A stretch of 64,000 bases of DNA from Occallatibacter gabretensis (GCF_001449115.1 NZ_LAIJ01000009.1:682001-746000), one strand, 5' to 3'. Shown: positions 1 through 8,324, counted from the stretch's first letter. Translations and numbers: made by a program. Notes: generated by a model from the letters alone, not told the origin.

Positions 1-801
1 ACCATCGCCCTCTTCGGCCAAGGGGATCTCACGGCCCGCATCCAGACAAAACGCCCCGACGAGATCGGCCAGCTCGCGCGCTCCTTTGATCAGATGGCCG
101 AGCGCCTTCAAAAACTCATTGTCAGTGAACGCCAGCTTCTCGGCGATATCTCCCACGAACTCCGCTCGCCGCTTGCGCGTCTCAAATTCGCCATCAAGCT
201 GGCACGCACTTCGCCCAATCCGCAGGCCGCTCTCGATCGCATCGAGCGCGATGTCGATCGCATCTCCACGCTCGTCGCCGACATCGTCGAAGTCACCTTC
301 GTCGAAGGCGATCCCGCATTGCGCGGCGCAGAAAGCGTCCCCCTTGGCGATGTCGTGCAGGACGTCGTCCGCGATTGCACCGTTGAAGCTGAAATTCGCG
401 GCTGCCGCGTCGAGCTGGACGGCGCCATCACAGGCCACGCTCTCGGAAGCCGCGAAATGCTTCGCCGCGCCATTGAAAATGTTCTCCGCAACGCCGTGCG
501 CTACTCGCCTGAAGGCAGAGTCGTCGAAGTCACGGCAACAGAAACCGAGCGCTGCGCCGTCATCGTCGTCCGTGACCACGGCCCCGGCGTGCCAGATGAA
601 GCCCTCGTCCGCATCTTCGATCCCTTCTACCGCGTAGAAGAGGCTCGCGAAAACAAAAACGGCGCAGGCTCAGGCCTCGGCCTCTCCATTGCACGCCGCG
701 CCGTGCAGGCTCACCACGGCTCCATCGCCGCGGAGAACATGCACCCCGGCCTGCGCGTGCAGATCGCGCTCCCCCTGATCTCTGCCCGCCTCACAGCATG
801 A
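1..801 (+). CDS. Sensor histidine kinase, C-terminal part (5' end outside window)
   Basis: The frame is open from base 1, so the N-terminal sensor and membrane segments lie upstream. The visible part begins with a HAMP-like stretch (GDLTARIQTKRPDEIGQLA), then the dimerisation/phosphoacceptor box ISHELRSPL with His at codon 52. The HATPase domain follows: N box NVLRNAVRYSPEG, G1 box DHGPGVPDEA, F box IFDPFYRVEE and G2 box GSGLGLSIARR. This is the complete kinase core of a CpxA-type two-component sensor, which autophosphorylates at the membrane and passes phosphate to a response regulator, probably encoded just upstream. The signal sensed cannot be told from this fragment. The stop TGA is at 799-801, and the gene converges on the minus-strand gene at 827. 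Confidence 0.93.
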   Translation, partial: TIALFGQGDLTARIQTKRPDEIGQLARSFDQMAERLQKLIVSERQLLGDISHELRSPLARLKFAIKLARTSPNPQAALDRIERDVDRISTLVADIVEVTFVEGDPALRGAESVPLGDVVQDVVRDCTVEAEIRGCRVELDGAITGHALGSREMLRRAIENVLRNAVRYSPEGRVVEVTATETERCAVIVVRDHGPGVPDEALVRIFDPFYRVEEARENKNGAGSGLGLSIARRAVQAHHGSIAAENMHPGLRVQIALPLISARLTA

Positions 802-826
802 AACCTGGGCCTGAAAACTTCACAGC

Positions 827-1570
827 CTAGAACTTCACATCTGTCACTTTGTGGTCCTCAAAAACCACCTGCATGCCGCGATAGTTCCACATGGATTTGT
901 TTCCGAAGTTCACCTTCTTTTGCGGAACCCCCATGGCCTTGAGTACCTCGGCCTCCGTCATTCCCACGGTGATTGAAGCATCGTCCGAAGATGTCTGCGC
1001 CGAAGAGTTATGAGCCGCGTCGGTCGGCGGTTCCGTCACTGCCTGCTCTGCCGGCGTCGCGCTCCGGGGCTGGCTCGCTCTGCGCTCCAGCAATTTCGCA
1101 TAGTTTTGCCTGGCCCATTTCTCCACGTTCGATGCCATGTTTCCCGATGCAAGACGCCAGGAGAGACTGGACTCCGCCTTCATGGGGATCTCCGAAGAGC
1201 CGGCGAGAAGCGTCGCATGAAGCACGTTAATGGTCTGCATCGTTGGCGAGGTTGTGGATGTCGTCTTTTTACCGTCATCGCTCTTGGAGGTGTACGTGTT
1301 CACACTGCTCAACTCTTTCCGAACATTGCGTGAATCGATTCGCAGCACAATATCCGCGTCGGAAGGGTTTTCGACAACTCGAAGCGTCTTTGATTTTCCT
1401 GCAAGCGACCGGCTTAGATCCCCGGCAGAGTCTTCTGCGCCATTCGCCGCAAATTCTCCACTGCCAGCCTGCACATAGACCCGGATGAGAGTCTGGGCCC
1501 ACACACCGTGCGCTGCTCCCAGCAGAAGCGTCAGAAAACAGAGAGCAATACGATAATTTTTCACCATCAT
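827..1570 (-). CDS. Secreted protein with BamE/SmpA-like C-terminus
   Basis: 247 residues starting with a signal peptide (hydrophobic core IALCFLTLLLGAAHGVWA, probable cleavage after VWA). The middle (about 28-140) resembles periplasmic proteins that bind or assemble at the envelope but has no motif I can name. The last 50 residues read ITVGMTEAEVLKAMGVPQ, then VNFGNKSMWNYRGMQVVF, which is the pattern of the SmpA/OmlA (BamE) fold. An acidic, Ser-rich linker near 165-195 joins the two parts. A ribosome-binding site AAGGAG lies about 9 bases before the ATG at 1570; a second ATG follows directly. Envelope location is likely; the exact role is unknown. Confidence 0.8.
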   Translation of the reverse strand: MMVKNYRIALCFLTLLLGAAHGVWAQTLIRVYVQAGSGEFAANGAEDSAGDLSRSLAGKSKTLRVVENPSDADIVLRIDSRNVRKELSSVNTYTSKSDDGKKTTSTTSPTMQTINVLHATLLAGSSEIPMKAESSLSWRLASGNMASNVEKWARQNYAKLLERRASQPRSATPAEQAVTEPPTDAAHNSSAQTSSDDASITVGMTEAEVLKAMGVPQKKVNFGNKSMWNYRGMQVVFEDHKVTDVKF

Positions 1571-1812
1571 GATGGAAGCTCCTTGGCTGCTCGATTGGAT
1601 CCCTGCTCCTAGGCGTTGCTGCAGTGGAACGATTCTACCCCGGACGAATAATCAGACCTAAGCGACCACGCTTCTCATCCCGGTGCCCTTTTACCCCCCA
1701 TGGAGGCGCCACATCCTGCCCGGATTGCTTCCGTATCTCTAACAATCCCCAACTCTTACCATCGTTTTTCCACGTTGTAATTAAAGCACTTAACATTTCT
1801 TAAGGTTCATTG

Positions 1813-1842
1813 TTGACAACTGTATGTTTTACTTGCTCTAAT
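1813..1842 (+). promoter_or_regulatory. Sigma-70-type promoter of the small exported protein
   Basis: A perfect -35 TTGACA (1813-1818) is followed after 18 bases by TCTAAT (1837-1842). The predicted start falls near 1849, leaving a leader of about 44 bases before the ATG at 1893. Confidence 0.75.
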
Positions 1843-1848
1843 GCCGTA

Positions 1849-1860
1849 CCCCATATGGGG
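1849..1860. promoter_or_regulatory. 12-bp palindrome at the predicted transcription start
   Basis: CCCCATATGGGG is a perfect 12-bp palindrome beginning about 7 bases after the -10 box, so it overlaps +1 to about +12. A repressor site at that place would block promoter clearance; a structural role in the leader is also possible. No regulator can be named. Confidence 0.45.
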
Positions 1861-1892
1861 AAAACTAGCGCGGCAGGCTGAGAGGAATCACC

Positions 1893-2249
1893 ATGAAGCG
1901 CTTGCTCTATTCCGCCGCAATCCTTGCTCTCGTTTCCGTTCCCGCCTTCGCCGCCAAGAATTCGCAGACAGTAACCATCCCCGAGGCTGTCACTGTCGGT
2001 TCCAACCAGCTGCCTGCCGGCGACTACAAGGTCACCTGGACCGGCAATGGTTCTGATGTGCAGGTCACGCTCATCCAGAAGGACAAGTATTCTCCCAAGC
2101 CGGTTACCGTTGCCGCCAAGGCAGTGGATGCCGCCGAGAGCCACAATGGCTTCACCGTTGACCGTCAGGGTAATGTGAACACGCTCCAGACCCTGCAGCT
2201 TGGCAAGACCACGCTCGTCTTCAACGGCGCGCCTGCCAACGGTCAGTAA
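1893..2249 (+). CDS. Small exported beta-rich protein
   Basis: 118 residues: a classic signal peptide (MKRLLYSAAILALVSVPAFA, cleavage after AFA) followed by about 98 residues of alternating polar and hydrophobic pattern, with PAGDYKVTWTGNGSDVQVTL typical of a small beta sandwich. Short secreted proteins of this layout, which recur with the phrase LPAGDYKVTW, are common in Acidobacteria and have no assigned function. It has its own promoter (1813-1842) and a strong terminator (2355-2392), so it is monocistronic and probably well expressed. No catalytic motif is visible. Confidence 0.85.
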   Translation: MKRLLYSAAILALVSVPAFAAKNSQTVTIPEAVTVGSNQLPAGDYKVTWTGNGSDVQVTLIQKDKYSPKPVTVAAKAVDAAESHNGFTVDRQGNVNTLQTLQLGKTTLVFNGAPANGQ

Positions 2250-2354
2250 GCAGCATTGATTCTTTTGCGGCCGGGCCCGTTTATTGCTCAGCCGCCCATC
2301 ATCTGCCGGCGCAAGCCGGCAGCCTCCTGAACAAAACTTGCTGTGCCTTCCGAG

Positions 2355-2392
2355 CTCCCTTGTCCGCCCGCAGCGGATAAGGGAGTTTTTTT
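2355..2392 (+). terminator. Intrinsic terminator of the small exported protein gene
   Basis: A 13-bp stem (CTCCCTTGTCCGC, 2355-2367, with GCGGATAAGGGAG, 2373-2385; one G-U pair) and 5-base loop are followed by seven T. A smaller perfect hairpin with a GCAA tetraloop (CTGCCGGC/GCCGGCAG, 2303-2322) lies between the stop codon and this terminator. Confidence 0.9.
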
Positions 2393-2438
2393 CTGCGCGC
2401 TCGCGCGTACCACCACAATCAAACTCGCTCAGCCCGAA

Positions 2439-5042
2439 TCACTCGGTGCGAAGCGCTTCCATCGGATTCACAGAGGCTGCGCGGCGCGCCGGCAAAAAGC
2501 TTGCGGCAACCGACACAACACCAAGCGCTGCCACCACGCCGGCCAGAATCGTCACATCCCAAAACTTCACCCCAAACAGCAGGCTGCGCATCAGCATGGA
2601 CGCGCCCACGGAGCAGACAAGCCCGCATGCCAGCCCCACGGCTGTCAGCCATCCGGCCTGCCGCATCACCAGTGCATAAATGGATGTGCGTCCCGCGCCC
2701 AGCGCCATCCGCACGCCAATCTCTTTCACACGTTGCGCCACGGAATATGCCACTACCCCATACAATCCCACCACGCTCAGGATCAGCGCCAGCACTGCAA
2801 ATCCACCTACCAGCCATGCCAACGTGCGATGCAGATACGGCGCAGGAGAGTCGCGAATCACCTCATCCATCGTTGCTGCATCTGATGTGGCAATTCCCTT
2901 ATCCACCTCATGCGCAGCGTTCACCAGCATCGGCAGCATCGCCCCTGGAGCCTGCGCGCTTCGCACCACCAGCTCAAACGAGCCCCAGGAATTCTGGTTG
3001 AACGGAACATACATCACTCCGCGCATCGGCGTATCCAGCTGCCCTTCCTTAATGTCGTCCACTACGCCGACAATCAGCATCCTGTCTCCAGACCCCGAGT
3101 ACGCAATGCGTTTGCCCACAGCATCTCCGCCCGGAAAGAGCTCCTTCGCGAGCGTCTGAGTGACCACCACAACGCGCGGTTTGGCCGCATCGTTTTCAAT
3201 CTCCGTAAAGTAGCGCCCGCGCAGCAGCTTCGCTCCCAGCATCGACAGGTATCCCGCGCTCACATCGCGCTCCGGAACATCATGTCGCTTATCCGGCTCC
3301 GCGCTTTCAGGAACCACAATGTTCGTTCCCAGATCCCATGAGTGAATCGGCTTCGATACCGTAAACCCCACCGACTCCGCGCCCGGCAAACTCTGCGCGT
3401 GACTCATCAGTTGCTGCTCCAGCACCATCACCTGCGCGTCCGTCTTGTAGGATTTCGGAACCTCCACCACAACCGAGCTGAGATGATCAGCCCGGAAGCC
3501 CGTCTCTACATGCAGCAGCTGGTAAAGGCTCTTCCCCAGCAATCCCGCGCCCGCCAGCAACACCACAGACGTGGCCAGCTCCACAATCACCATCCTTGCA
3601 CCAAGCCGCTTCCACGCTCTGCCCGTTGCGCCTCGCGCATTTTCCTGAAGATCCTCGCGCACATTCGACCGCTTCAGCCGCATCGCAGGAGCCAGCGCAA
3701 ACAGCACCACCGCAAACACCGCGATCCCGCCCGCAAATGCCCACACATGCGCGTTCATCTTCATATCCAGCAGAAATGGCATGGCGCTCATCTGTTGTGC
3801 CGGAATCATCTTCGGAAGCAGCCGGAGCGCCACATACGTAAAGCCCAGGCCGAGCATCGACCCCGCCAGCACCAGCAGCAAACCCTCCGTCACAAACTGC
3901 TGCATCAGTCGCGTAGAAGAAGCGCCCAGCGCCTCGCGCACCGCAATCTCATGCCTGCGGCCTTCAGAACGCAGCAACAACAGCCCCGTTACATTCACGC
4001 AGGCAATCAGCAGCAACAACCCTGCCGCGCTGAACAATGCCAGCAAGACAGGCCGGATCTCTCCCACCACAGAGTCGCTCAGCGACACAGTGACCGCGCC
4101 ATATCCCCGGTTCGAATCCGGAAACTGTTTCCCCAGCTGCTCCGCAATCGCTTCCATCTCCGCCGAAGCGGCAGAAGCTGTTACGCCATCCTTCAATCGC
4201 CCCAGCCCGAACAATCCATGACACCCGCGTCTCTTATCGCAGCCACTGGGATCATTCAGCGCTGTCCAGAATTCCGCTTCGCCGCGCGGAGCAAAGTGAA
4301 AGCTCTTCGGCAGCACTCCAATAACGGTGTAGCTCACATCATCCAGTTGAATGGTTTTTCCAATCGCGCTCGAATCGGCTCCAAAACGCTTCTGCCACGC
4401 CGTGTAACTCAGCAGCGCAGTGCGCGGCGCGCCCGGCTTATCTTCGCCCGCATAGAAATCGCGCCCCAGCATTGGCCCCACACCCAGAGTGCGAAAGAAA
4501 CCATCGCTGACACGCGCGCCATCCGCAGACTCCAACCCATCCGCAGACTGCACTGTGTAGCGCGCATAGCCCCACACATCCAACGACCGGAATGAGTGCG
4601 CCATCCGCTGCCAGTCGCGAAAATTCTGATAGGAAACATTGCACAGCGGGCACGAAGCCACCGTCTCATACACGCTCACCAGCTGGCTCGGAGCCTCATA
4701 CGGCAGCGGCCGAATCAGCGCCGCATCCACAAAGCCAAAGATCGCCGTGCCCGCTCCCATGCCTAGCGCAAGCACCAGCATCGCAGTCACAGTGAACGAT
4801 GGATTCTTCATAAGCTGGCGAATGGCAAAACGCAGATCGCGCATCATGTTTTCGAACCACACCGCGCGGCCTCGCAGATAAAAGCGTTCCTGCGCCGCCG
4901 TGACATTGCCGAACTCAACGTGCGCCTTTCTGCGCGCCTCTTCTTCGTCCAGCCCTTCGTCCCGCAGCGTGTCTGCCTCCAGCTCCAGATGCGCTTTGAT
5001 CTCTTCCGCAAAATCATCCGTCTTGCGCCTGCGCTTGAACAT
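2439..5042 (-). CDS. ADOP-type (FtsX/MacB-like) ABC transporter permease
   Basis: 867 residues from the ATG at 5042. A cytoplasmic prefix of about 80 residues (DDFAEEIKAHLELEADTLRDEG) precedes MMRDLRFAIRQLMKNPSFT and a first membrane helix VTAMLVLALGMGAGTAIF. A large periplasmic MacB_PCD domain, a first FtsX domain (LLLIACVNVTGLLLLRSEGRR), a second periplasmic domain and a C-terminal FtsX domain (YSVAQRVKEIGVRMALGAG) follow, ending MEALRTE. This is the duplicated permease layout common in Acidobacteria. I chose 5042 because GGAGG lies just upstream inside the end of the PadR gene and only two bases separate that stop from this ATG. No ATPase gene is adjacent, so the partner is encoded elsewhere. 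The substrate is unknown. Confidence 0.9.
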   Translation of the reverse strand: MFKRRRKTDDFAEEIKAHLELEADTLRDEGLDEEEARRKAHVEFGNVTAAQERFYLRGRAVWFENMMRDLRFAIRQLMKNPSFTVTAMLVLALGMGAGTAIFGFVDAALIRPLPYEAPSQLVSVYETVASCPLCNVSYQNFRDWQRMAHSFRSLDVWGYARYTVQSADGLESADGARVSDGFFRTLGVGPMLGRDFYAGEDKPGAPRTALLSYTAWQKRFGADSSAIGKTIQLDDVSYTVIGVLPKSFHFAPRGEAEFWTALNDPSGCDKRRGCHGLFGLGRLKDGVTASAASAEMEAIAEQLGKQFPDSNRGYGAVTVSLSDSVVGEIRPVLLALFSAAGLLLLIACVNVTGLLLLRSEGRRHEIAVREALGASSTRLMQQFVTEGLLLVLAGSMLGLGFTYVALRLLPKMIPAQQMSAMPFLLDMKMNAHVWAFAGGIAVFAVVLFALAPAMRLKRSNVREDLQENARGATGRAWKRLGARMVIVELATSVVLLAGAGLLGKSLYQLLHVETGFRADHLSSVVVEVPKSYKTDAQVMVLEQQLMSHAQSLPGAESVGFTVSKPIHSWDLGTNIVVPESAEPDKRHDVPERDVSAGYLSMLGAKLLRGRYFTEIENDAAKPRVVVVTQTLAKELFPGGDAVGKRIAYSGSGDRMLIVGVVDDIKEGQLDTPMRGVMYVPFNQNSWGSFELVVRSAQAPGAMLPMLVNAAHEVDKGIATSDAATMDEVIRDSPAPYLHRTLAWLVGGFAVLALILSVVGLYGVVAYSVAQRVKEIGVRMALGAGRTSIYALVMRQAGWLTAVGLACGLVCSVGASMLMRSLLFGVKFWDVTILAGVVAALGVVSVAASFLPARRAASVNPMEALRTE

Positions 5043-5044
5043 CG

Positions 5045-5398
5045 CTAAGCCTCCTCGCCGCTCAGAACCAATCCCATGGCGCGCGTCAACCGCTGCCACT
5101 CGTTCGTCTTTTGCACCAGATGTTCGCGGCCCTTTTCCGTGAGCGAGTAAAACCGCGCCTTACGGTTGTTCTCGCTCACGCCCCACTCCGCGCTGATCCA
5201 CTGTTTGTCTTCCAGTCGCTGCAGCGCCAGGTAAAGCGAGCCGTGATCGACAAAGAAAACCTCTTCGGACTGGCGTTGAATCGAGCGCGCAATCCCCTGG
5301 CCATGACACGGCGACAGCACCAGCGTTTTTAGAATCAGCAGGTCCAGTGTTCCCTGCAGCAGGGCGATACGATCGTCGGAATTCTTTTGGGTAGGCAT
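5045..5398 (-). CDS. PadR-family transcriptional regulator
   Basis: 117 residues with the PadR winged helix: LLQGTLDLLILKTL, then GHGxGI-like PCHGQGIARSIQ, DHGSLYLALQRLEDKQWI and the wing NNRKARFYSLTEKGREHL. PadR proteins act as dimeric repressors, often of transport genes next to them. The gene lies two bases upstream of the ADOP permease and presumably represses this pair from the palindromic region in front of it. The ATG at 5398 lies inside one arm of an inverted repeat and only about 9 bases below the predicted -10 box, so the mRNA may be leaderless. Confidence 0.92.
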   Translation of the reverse strand: MPTQKNSDDRIALLQGTLDLLILKTLVLSPCHGQGIARSIQRQSEEVFFVDHGSLYLALQRLEDKQWISAEWGVSENNRKARFYSLTEKGREHLVQKTNEWQRLTRAMGLVLSGEEA

Positions 5399-5443
5399 CC
5401 GACCTAATATGTCACCCCCTTGGGTCGGATGTCAACCCAAGGG
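5396..5443 (-). promoter_or_regulatory. PadR promoter with overlapping operator-like repeats
   Basis: On the minus strand a perfect TTGACA (5435-5430) is followed after 17 bases by ACATAT (5412-5407). Two inverted repeats cover it: CATCCGACC/GGTCGGATG (5396-5404 and 5423-5431) and CCCTTGGGT/ACCCAAGGG (5417-5425 and 5435-5443). In addition ATGTCA occurs twice, at 5409 and 5429, 20 bp apart, that is two helical turns. This is a good candidate for an autoregulatory PadR operator. Confidence 0.7.
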
Positions 5444-5470
5444 TGAATTCGCCCACTTTCCCGCCAAAGC

Positions 5471-5499
5471 TTGGCCCCAAAGCGGGTTTCAGCTATACT
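5471..5499 (+). promoter_or_regulatory. Promoter of rpmB
   Basis: TTGGCC (5471-5476), a 17-base spacer and TATACT (5494-5499). The predicted start near 5506 gives a leader of roughly 105 bases before the rpmB ATG at 5611. Confidence 0.7.
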
Positions 5500-5610
5500 G
5501 GAAATTCGGCACGCTGTGGGCTGCGGCGTTTTATGCGCATGCGCCCGGTCTTGAGAACCGTGTTAGAGACTGCGCGGCGCGAAAAACCCACAGGATTTGG
5601 AGTAGAAGTC

Positions 5611-5802
5611 ATGGCACAGGTATGTGATATTTGCGGCAAAGGCCCGCAGTTCGGCAACAACATCTCGCACGCGCACAACGTTAGCCGCCGCCGCTGGAAC
5701 GTCAACCTCCAGGCAGTGAAGACTCTCGTCAACGGCGCGTCCAAGCGCCTCCGCGTCTGCACCAGCTGCATCAAGACCGGCAAGATCGTCAAAGCAGCGT
5801 AG
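5611..5802 (+). CDS. rpmB: 50S ribosomal protein L28
   Basis: 63 residues, the normal length. It starts MAQVCDICGKGPQFGNN, includes the family phrase HAHNVSRRRWNVNLQ, and carries two CxxC pairs (CDIC near the N-terminus and CTSC near residue 51), so it is the zinc-binding (C+) form of L28. GGAG lies about 9 bases before the ATG at 5611. An open frame extends upstream but has no family similarity before MAQV. It stands alone between its promoter (5471-5499) and terminator (5828-5868). Confidence 0.97.
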   Translation: MAQVCDICGKGPQFGNNISHAHNVSRRRWNVNLQAVKTLVNGASKRLRVCTSCIKTGKIVKAA

Positions 5803-5827
5803 CTTTTCTCAACTCCGCGTTTCCTTT

Positions 5828-5868
5828 AAAACCCCGCTAGTCGGACCAGATCCGGCAAGCGGGGTTTT
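5828..5868 (+). terminator. Intrinsic terminator of rpmB
   Basis: A perfect 11-bp stem, AAAACCCCGCT (5828-5838) with AGCGGGGTTTT (5858-5868). The T-rich 3' arm serves as the U tract. The loop of 19 bases contains the small TCCGG-type pairing. Confidence 0.88.
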
Positions 5869-5927
5869 CGTGTGTCCGCTCGCTTCGAATAGCAATGAGG
5901 GGCATAAATCGCCTAGGATTGCGGTGC

Positions 5928-6830
5928 ATGAATCGCCGTACCTTTGCCCAACTTCTCGCCTCGACCTCCGCCGCCAGCTTCGCCGGGCCAGCCTTATCTG
6001 CACAAAACCAGTCCGCACCCCAGGCGCCGCTGCACTTTTCGCTCTCGGTCATGCTCTGGACGGTCTTCCGCAAACTGCCCTTTGAAGAACGCCTGGCCAA
6101 AGTAGCCGAAGCCGGCTACACCAATGTCGAGCTGGTCGGCGAGTACAGCCACTGGTCGCAGGCCGACTTCGACCGCGCCAATGCCGCCCGCAAGCGCCTC
6201 GGCATCCGCTTCGACGCTACAGCCGGCCTCCCGCACGGCATCGCCGATCCGGCCAATCGTGAGGCCTTCCTCTCCGATCTCCGTCAGGCCCTCGTGTGCA
6301 TGGAAACCCTTGCTTGCCCAGCCATAATCGTCCTCACCGGCAACGTCGTCCCCAGCCTCTCGCGTGAAGTTCAGCATCAGAGTTGCATTGAAGGCCTAAA
6401 GCGCGCCGCCTCGTTAGTCGAAGGCCGCCAGATCGACGGTCAGCCCATCCGGTTGCTCCTTGAATGCATTGATCTCGAAGAAAATCCCCATTACTTTCTG
6501 CCCTCAGCCGCGGAAGCCATCGAAATCGTCCGCGCCGTCAACCATCCCCAGGTGCAGTTTCTCTACGATCTCTTCCACGAGCAGATCGCCGAAGGAAACC
6601 TTATCGAAAAACTTCAGGAGCACATCGACGTCATTGGTCTCGTCCACGTCGCCGACGTCCCCGGACGCCACCAGCCCGGCACCGGCGAAATCAACTACAC
6701 CAATATCTTCCACAAGCTGATCGAGCTGAACTATCGTCACACCATAGCTATGGAATTCCTGCCAACAGGCGATGAAGTCGTCGCCCTGCGCGAAGCCCGC
6801 CGTTTAGCCGAATTGGCTTCCAGCCGATAA
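5928..6830 (+). CDS. Tat-exported TIM-barrel isomerase (hydroxypyruvate isomerase-like)
   Basis: 300 residues from ATG 5928. The N-terminus MNRRTFAQLLASTSAASFAG has a twin-arginine signal, so the folded enzyme is likely exported. The mature part is a xylose-isomerase-like TIM barrel: SLSVMLWTVF, EAGYTNVELVGEY, LLLECIDLEENP, QFLYDLFHEQIAEGN, HVADVPGRHQPGTGEINY and AMEFLPTGDE. The Glu residues in LLLECID and AMEFLP sit where the hydroxypyruvate isomerase (Hyi) family has its catalytic, metal-binding pair. The phrase VPGRHxPGTGEINY is typical of Hyi. The true substrate is unsure; many Tat-exported members of this fold are uncharacterised. An upstream in-frame ATG at 5895 would place the RR motif too far from the start. 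Confidence 0.82.
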   Translation: MNRRTFAQLLASTSAASFAGPALSAQNQSAPQAPLHFSLSVMLWTVFRKLPFEERLAKVAEAGYTNVELVGEYSHWSQADFDRANAARKRLGIRFDATAGLPHGIADPANREAFLSDLRQALVCMETLACPAIIVLTGNVVPSLSREVQHQSCIEGLKRAASLVEGRQIDGQPIRLLLECIDLEENPHYFLPSAAEAIEIVRAVNHPQVQFLYDLFHEQIAEGNLIEKLQEHIDVIGLVHVADVPGRHQPGTGEINYTNIFHKLIELNYRHTIAMEFLPTGDEVVALREARRLAELASSR

Positions 6831-6848
6831 GCTTTAACGAAACTGCTT

Positions 6849-7082
6849 ATGCGTTACTTGGCGAAAGCTGGAAAGCATGAGGCTACTGTGATCCTCACCA
6901 TCGACAGTAAATACCGGTTTACTCTTCCTCAAGTCCTGCTGGAGCACATGATGCTCAAACCCGGCGATAAGATCAAATTCGTGATTAGACCGAACGGTGG
7001 CGTTGTCATGTCCCGCAAAGACCCGATTCCGCCACGCGAAGCTGGCTCTCGCACTTTCGGCAATTCCACGCTCGCCCTCTAA
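6849..7082 (+). CDS. AbrB/MazE-like (SpoVT-AbrB fold) DNA-binding protein
   Basis: 77 residues. The segment ILTIDSKYRFTLPQVLLEHMMLKPGDKIKFVIRPNGGVVM follows the swapped-hairpin AbrB pattern (T-I-D-x-x-x-R-x-T-LP, L-x-L-K-P-G-D). Such proteins dimerise and bind DNA, either as transition-state regulators or as antitoxins. No toxin gene is adjacent: ispE follows after 11 bases. An orphan regulator or solitary antitoxin is most likely. The C-terminal 20 residues are basic and probably disordered. Confidence 0.75.
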   Translation: MRYLAKAGKHEATVILTIDSKYRFTLPQVLLEHMMLKPGDKIKFVIRPNGGVVMSRKDPIPPREAGSRTFGNSTLAL

Positions 7083-7093
7083 AATAGTTCCCT

Positions 7094-8113
7094 ATGCCCA
7101 CGCGGGTCCGCTCTCACGCAAAGATCAATCTCGGCCTATACATCGGAGCTCCGCGCCCGGACGGCTTCCACGAACTCCTCACCGTCTACCAGACCCTCGA
7201 AATGCATGATTTCGTAACGGTCTCCGCCAAGCCAGCCTCGCAAACTTCCATCCAGCTCACATCGAACGACGTCCGCGTCCCCACCGACAGCCGCAATACG
7301 GCCTGGAAGATCGTCGCGCTAACCCTCCAGACTCTCGAAATCTCCGCCGAAGTCGAAATTCACATCGAAAAACAGCTCCCCGTACAGGGCGGCCTCGGGG
7401 CAGGATCCGCCAACGCCATCGCCGCCCTCATCGGCCTTGAAACCGAACTCGACATTGAATCTCGCCTTAGAAATTGGCCCGCGGATCGCCTGCTCATCGC
7501 CTCGAAAATCGGCTCTGACGTCCCTCTTTTCTCAATCGGCGGCACCGTCCTCGGCCTTGATCGCGGCCAGGAAGTCTACCCCCTTCCTGACATCGAGCCA
7601 ACCTGGTGCGTAGTCGCCGTACCCACCGTCGGCGTCTCCACCCCGCAGGCATTCCGCGACTGGGATACCCTCTGCTCAGCTCGGGGATTGACCCAGGAGG
7701 CAAGCGCCGGTAAACTAAAACAGTTGAGCCGTGCCTACGCTAGCGCGTTTGCATCTGGCTCCTCCGGTGTTCTTTCCGCAGATTCAGACAGGAGAAAGAA
7801 CCTGGCCGGACCACAAGAGTCCGCGCTTGTCCGCACCGGGATCCATAGCTGGATCGCAAACGACTTTGAACAGGTCGTCTTTCCCCAGCATCCCACCCTG
7901 CGTGAAATCAAGCGTCTTCTTGCGGCCACCGGCACACCGGAGGCAGCCATTCATGCCTCGCTCTCGGGGTCCGGTTCAGCGCTCTTCGGGTTGTACTTGA
8001 CCCGGGAAGCAGCGGAAGCGGCAGTAGCCAGACTCGAGCAGGTTCCGGACGTTGCAGCAAGTATCACCCGCACCGTTCCCCGCTCGGTTTACTGGCCAGA
8101 AATGATTGTGTGA
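7094..8113 (+). CDS. ispE: 4-diphosphocytidyl-2-C-methyl-D-erythritol kinase
   Basis: 339 residues. The enzyme phosphorylates CDP-methylerythritol at O2 with ATP in the non-mevalonate isoprenoid pathway. The N-terminus SHAKINLGLYIGAPRPDGFHEL is the family signature, with the catalytic Lys in AKINL. The GHMP ATP loop is PVQGGLGAGSANAIAAL (about residues 96-112), followed by IGSDVPLFSIGGTVLG; a third motif, ASLSGSGSALFGLY, is near the C-terminus. It is about 40 residues longer than the Escherichia coli enzyme; the extra length is a charged loop before the C-terminal domain (around residues 210-250). It directly follows the AbrB-like gene and may share its transcript. Confidence 0.95.
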   Translation: MPTRVRSHAKINLGLYIGAPRPDGFHELLTVYQTLEMHDFVTVSAKPASQTSIQLTSNDVRVPTDSRNTAWKIVALTLQTLEISAEVEIHIEKQLPVQGGLGAGSANAIAALIGLETELDIESRLRNWPADRLLIASKIGSDVPLFSIGGTVLGLDRGQEVYPLPDIEPTWCVVAVPTVGVSTPQAFRDWDTLCSARGLTQEASAGKLKQLSRAYASAFASGSSGVLSADSDRRKNLAGPQESALVRTGIHSWIANDFEQVVFPQHPTLREIKRLLAATGTPEAAIHASLSGSGSALFGLYLTREAAEAAVARLEQVPDVAASITRTVPRSVYWPEMIV

Positions 8114-8250
8114 AAGACTGTTGACAGCGGTCCGTTTGGCACGAAACAGTATCCAACGGGCTGCCGGGCAAACCTCTCGAACGAAACAGGTTCGCTGAGG
8201 TTATACCGGGGCCCCCGGCGACAGGTCTTCGTCGTTGGGGTGGTAAGTGT

Positions 8251-8324
8251 TGGGCGATCGTCTAACGGTAGGACAGTGCCCTTTGGAGGCACTTGTCTAG
8301 GTTCGAATCCTAGTCGCCCAGCCA
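8251..8324 (+). tRNA. tRNA-Gln (anticodon UUG)
   Basis: A full cloverleaf: acceptor TGGGCGA/TCGCCCA (8251-8257 and 8314-8320), anticodon stem GTGCC/GGCAC around loop CTTTGGA with anticodon TTG, T arm with GTTCGAATCC, G discriminator and encoded CCA (8322-8324). The U at position 1 is typical for glutamine tRNA. It lies 61 bases before prs and may be processed from the same transcript. Confidence 0.95.

Noticed and set aside
3342..4595. 417-residue open frame on + opposite the ADOP permease
   Set aside because: Arg/His/Gln-rich translation with no family pattern; the minus strand encodes a clear permease.
8134..8150. TGGCACG-like sigma-54 element before tRNA-Gln
   Set aside because: The downstream GC element is missing at the correct spacing.
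8251..8324. tRNA-Gln as an attachment site for the phage-like cluster
   Set aside because: The cluster is 22 kb away, and I see no duplicated tRNA end or integrase near either boundary.
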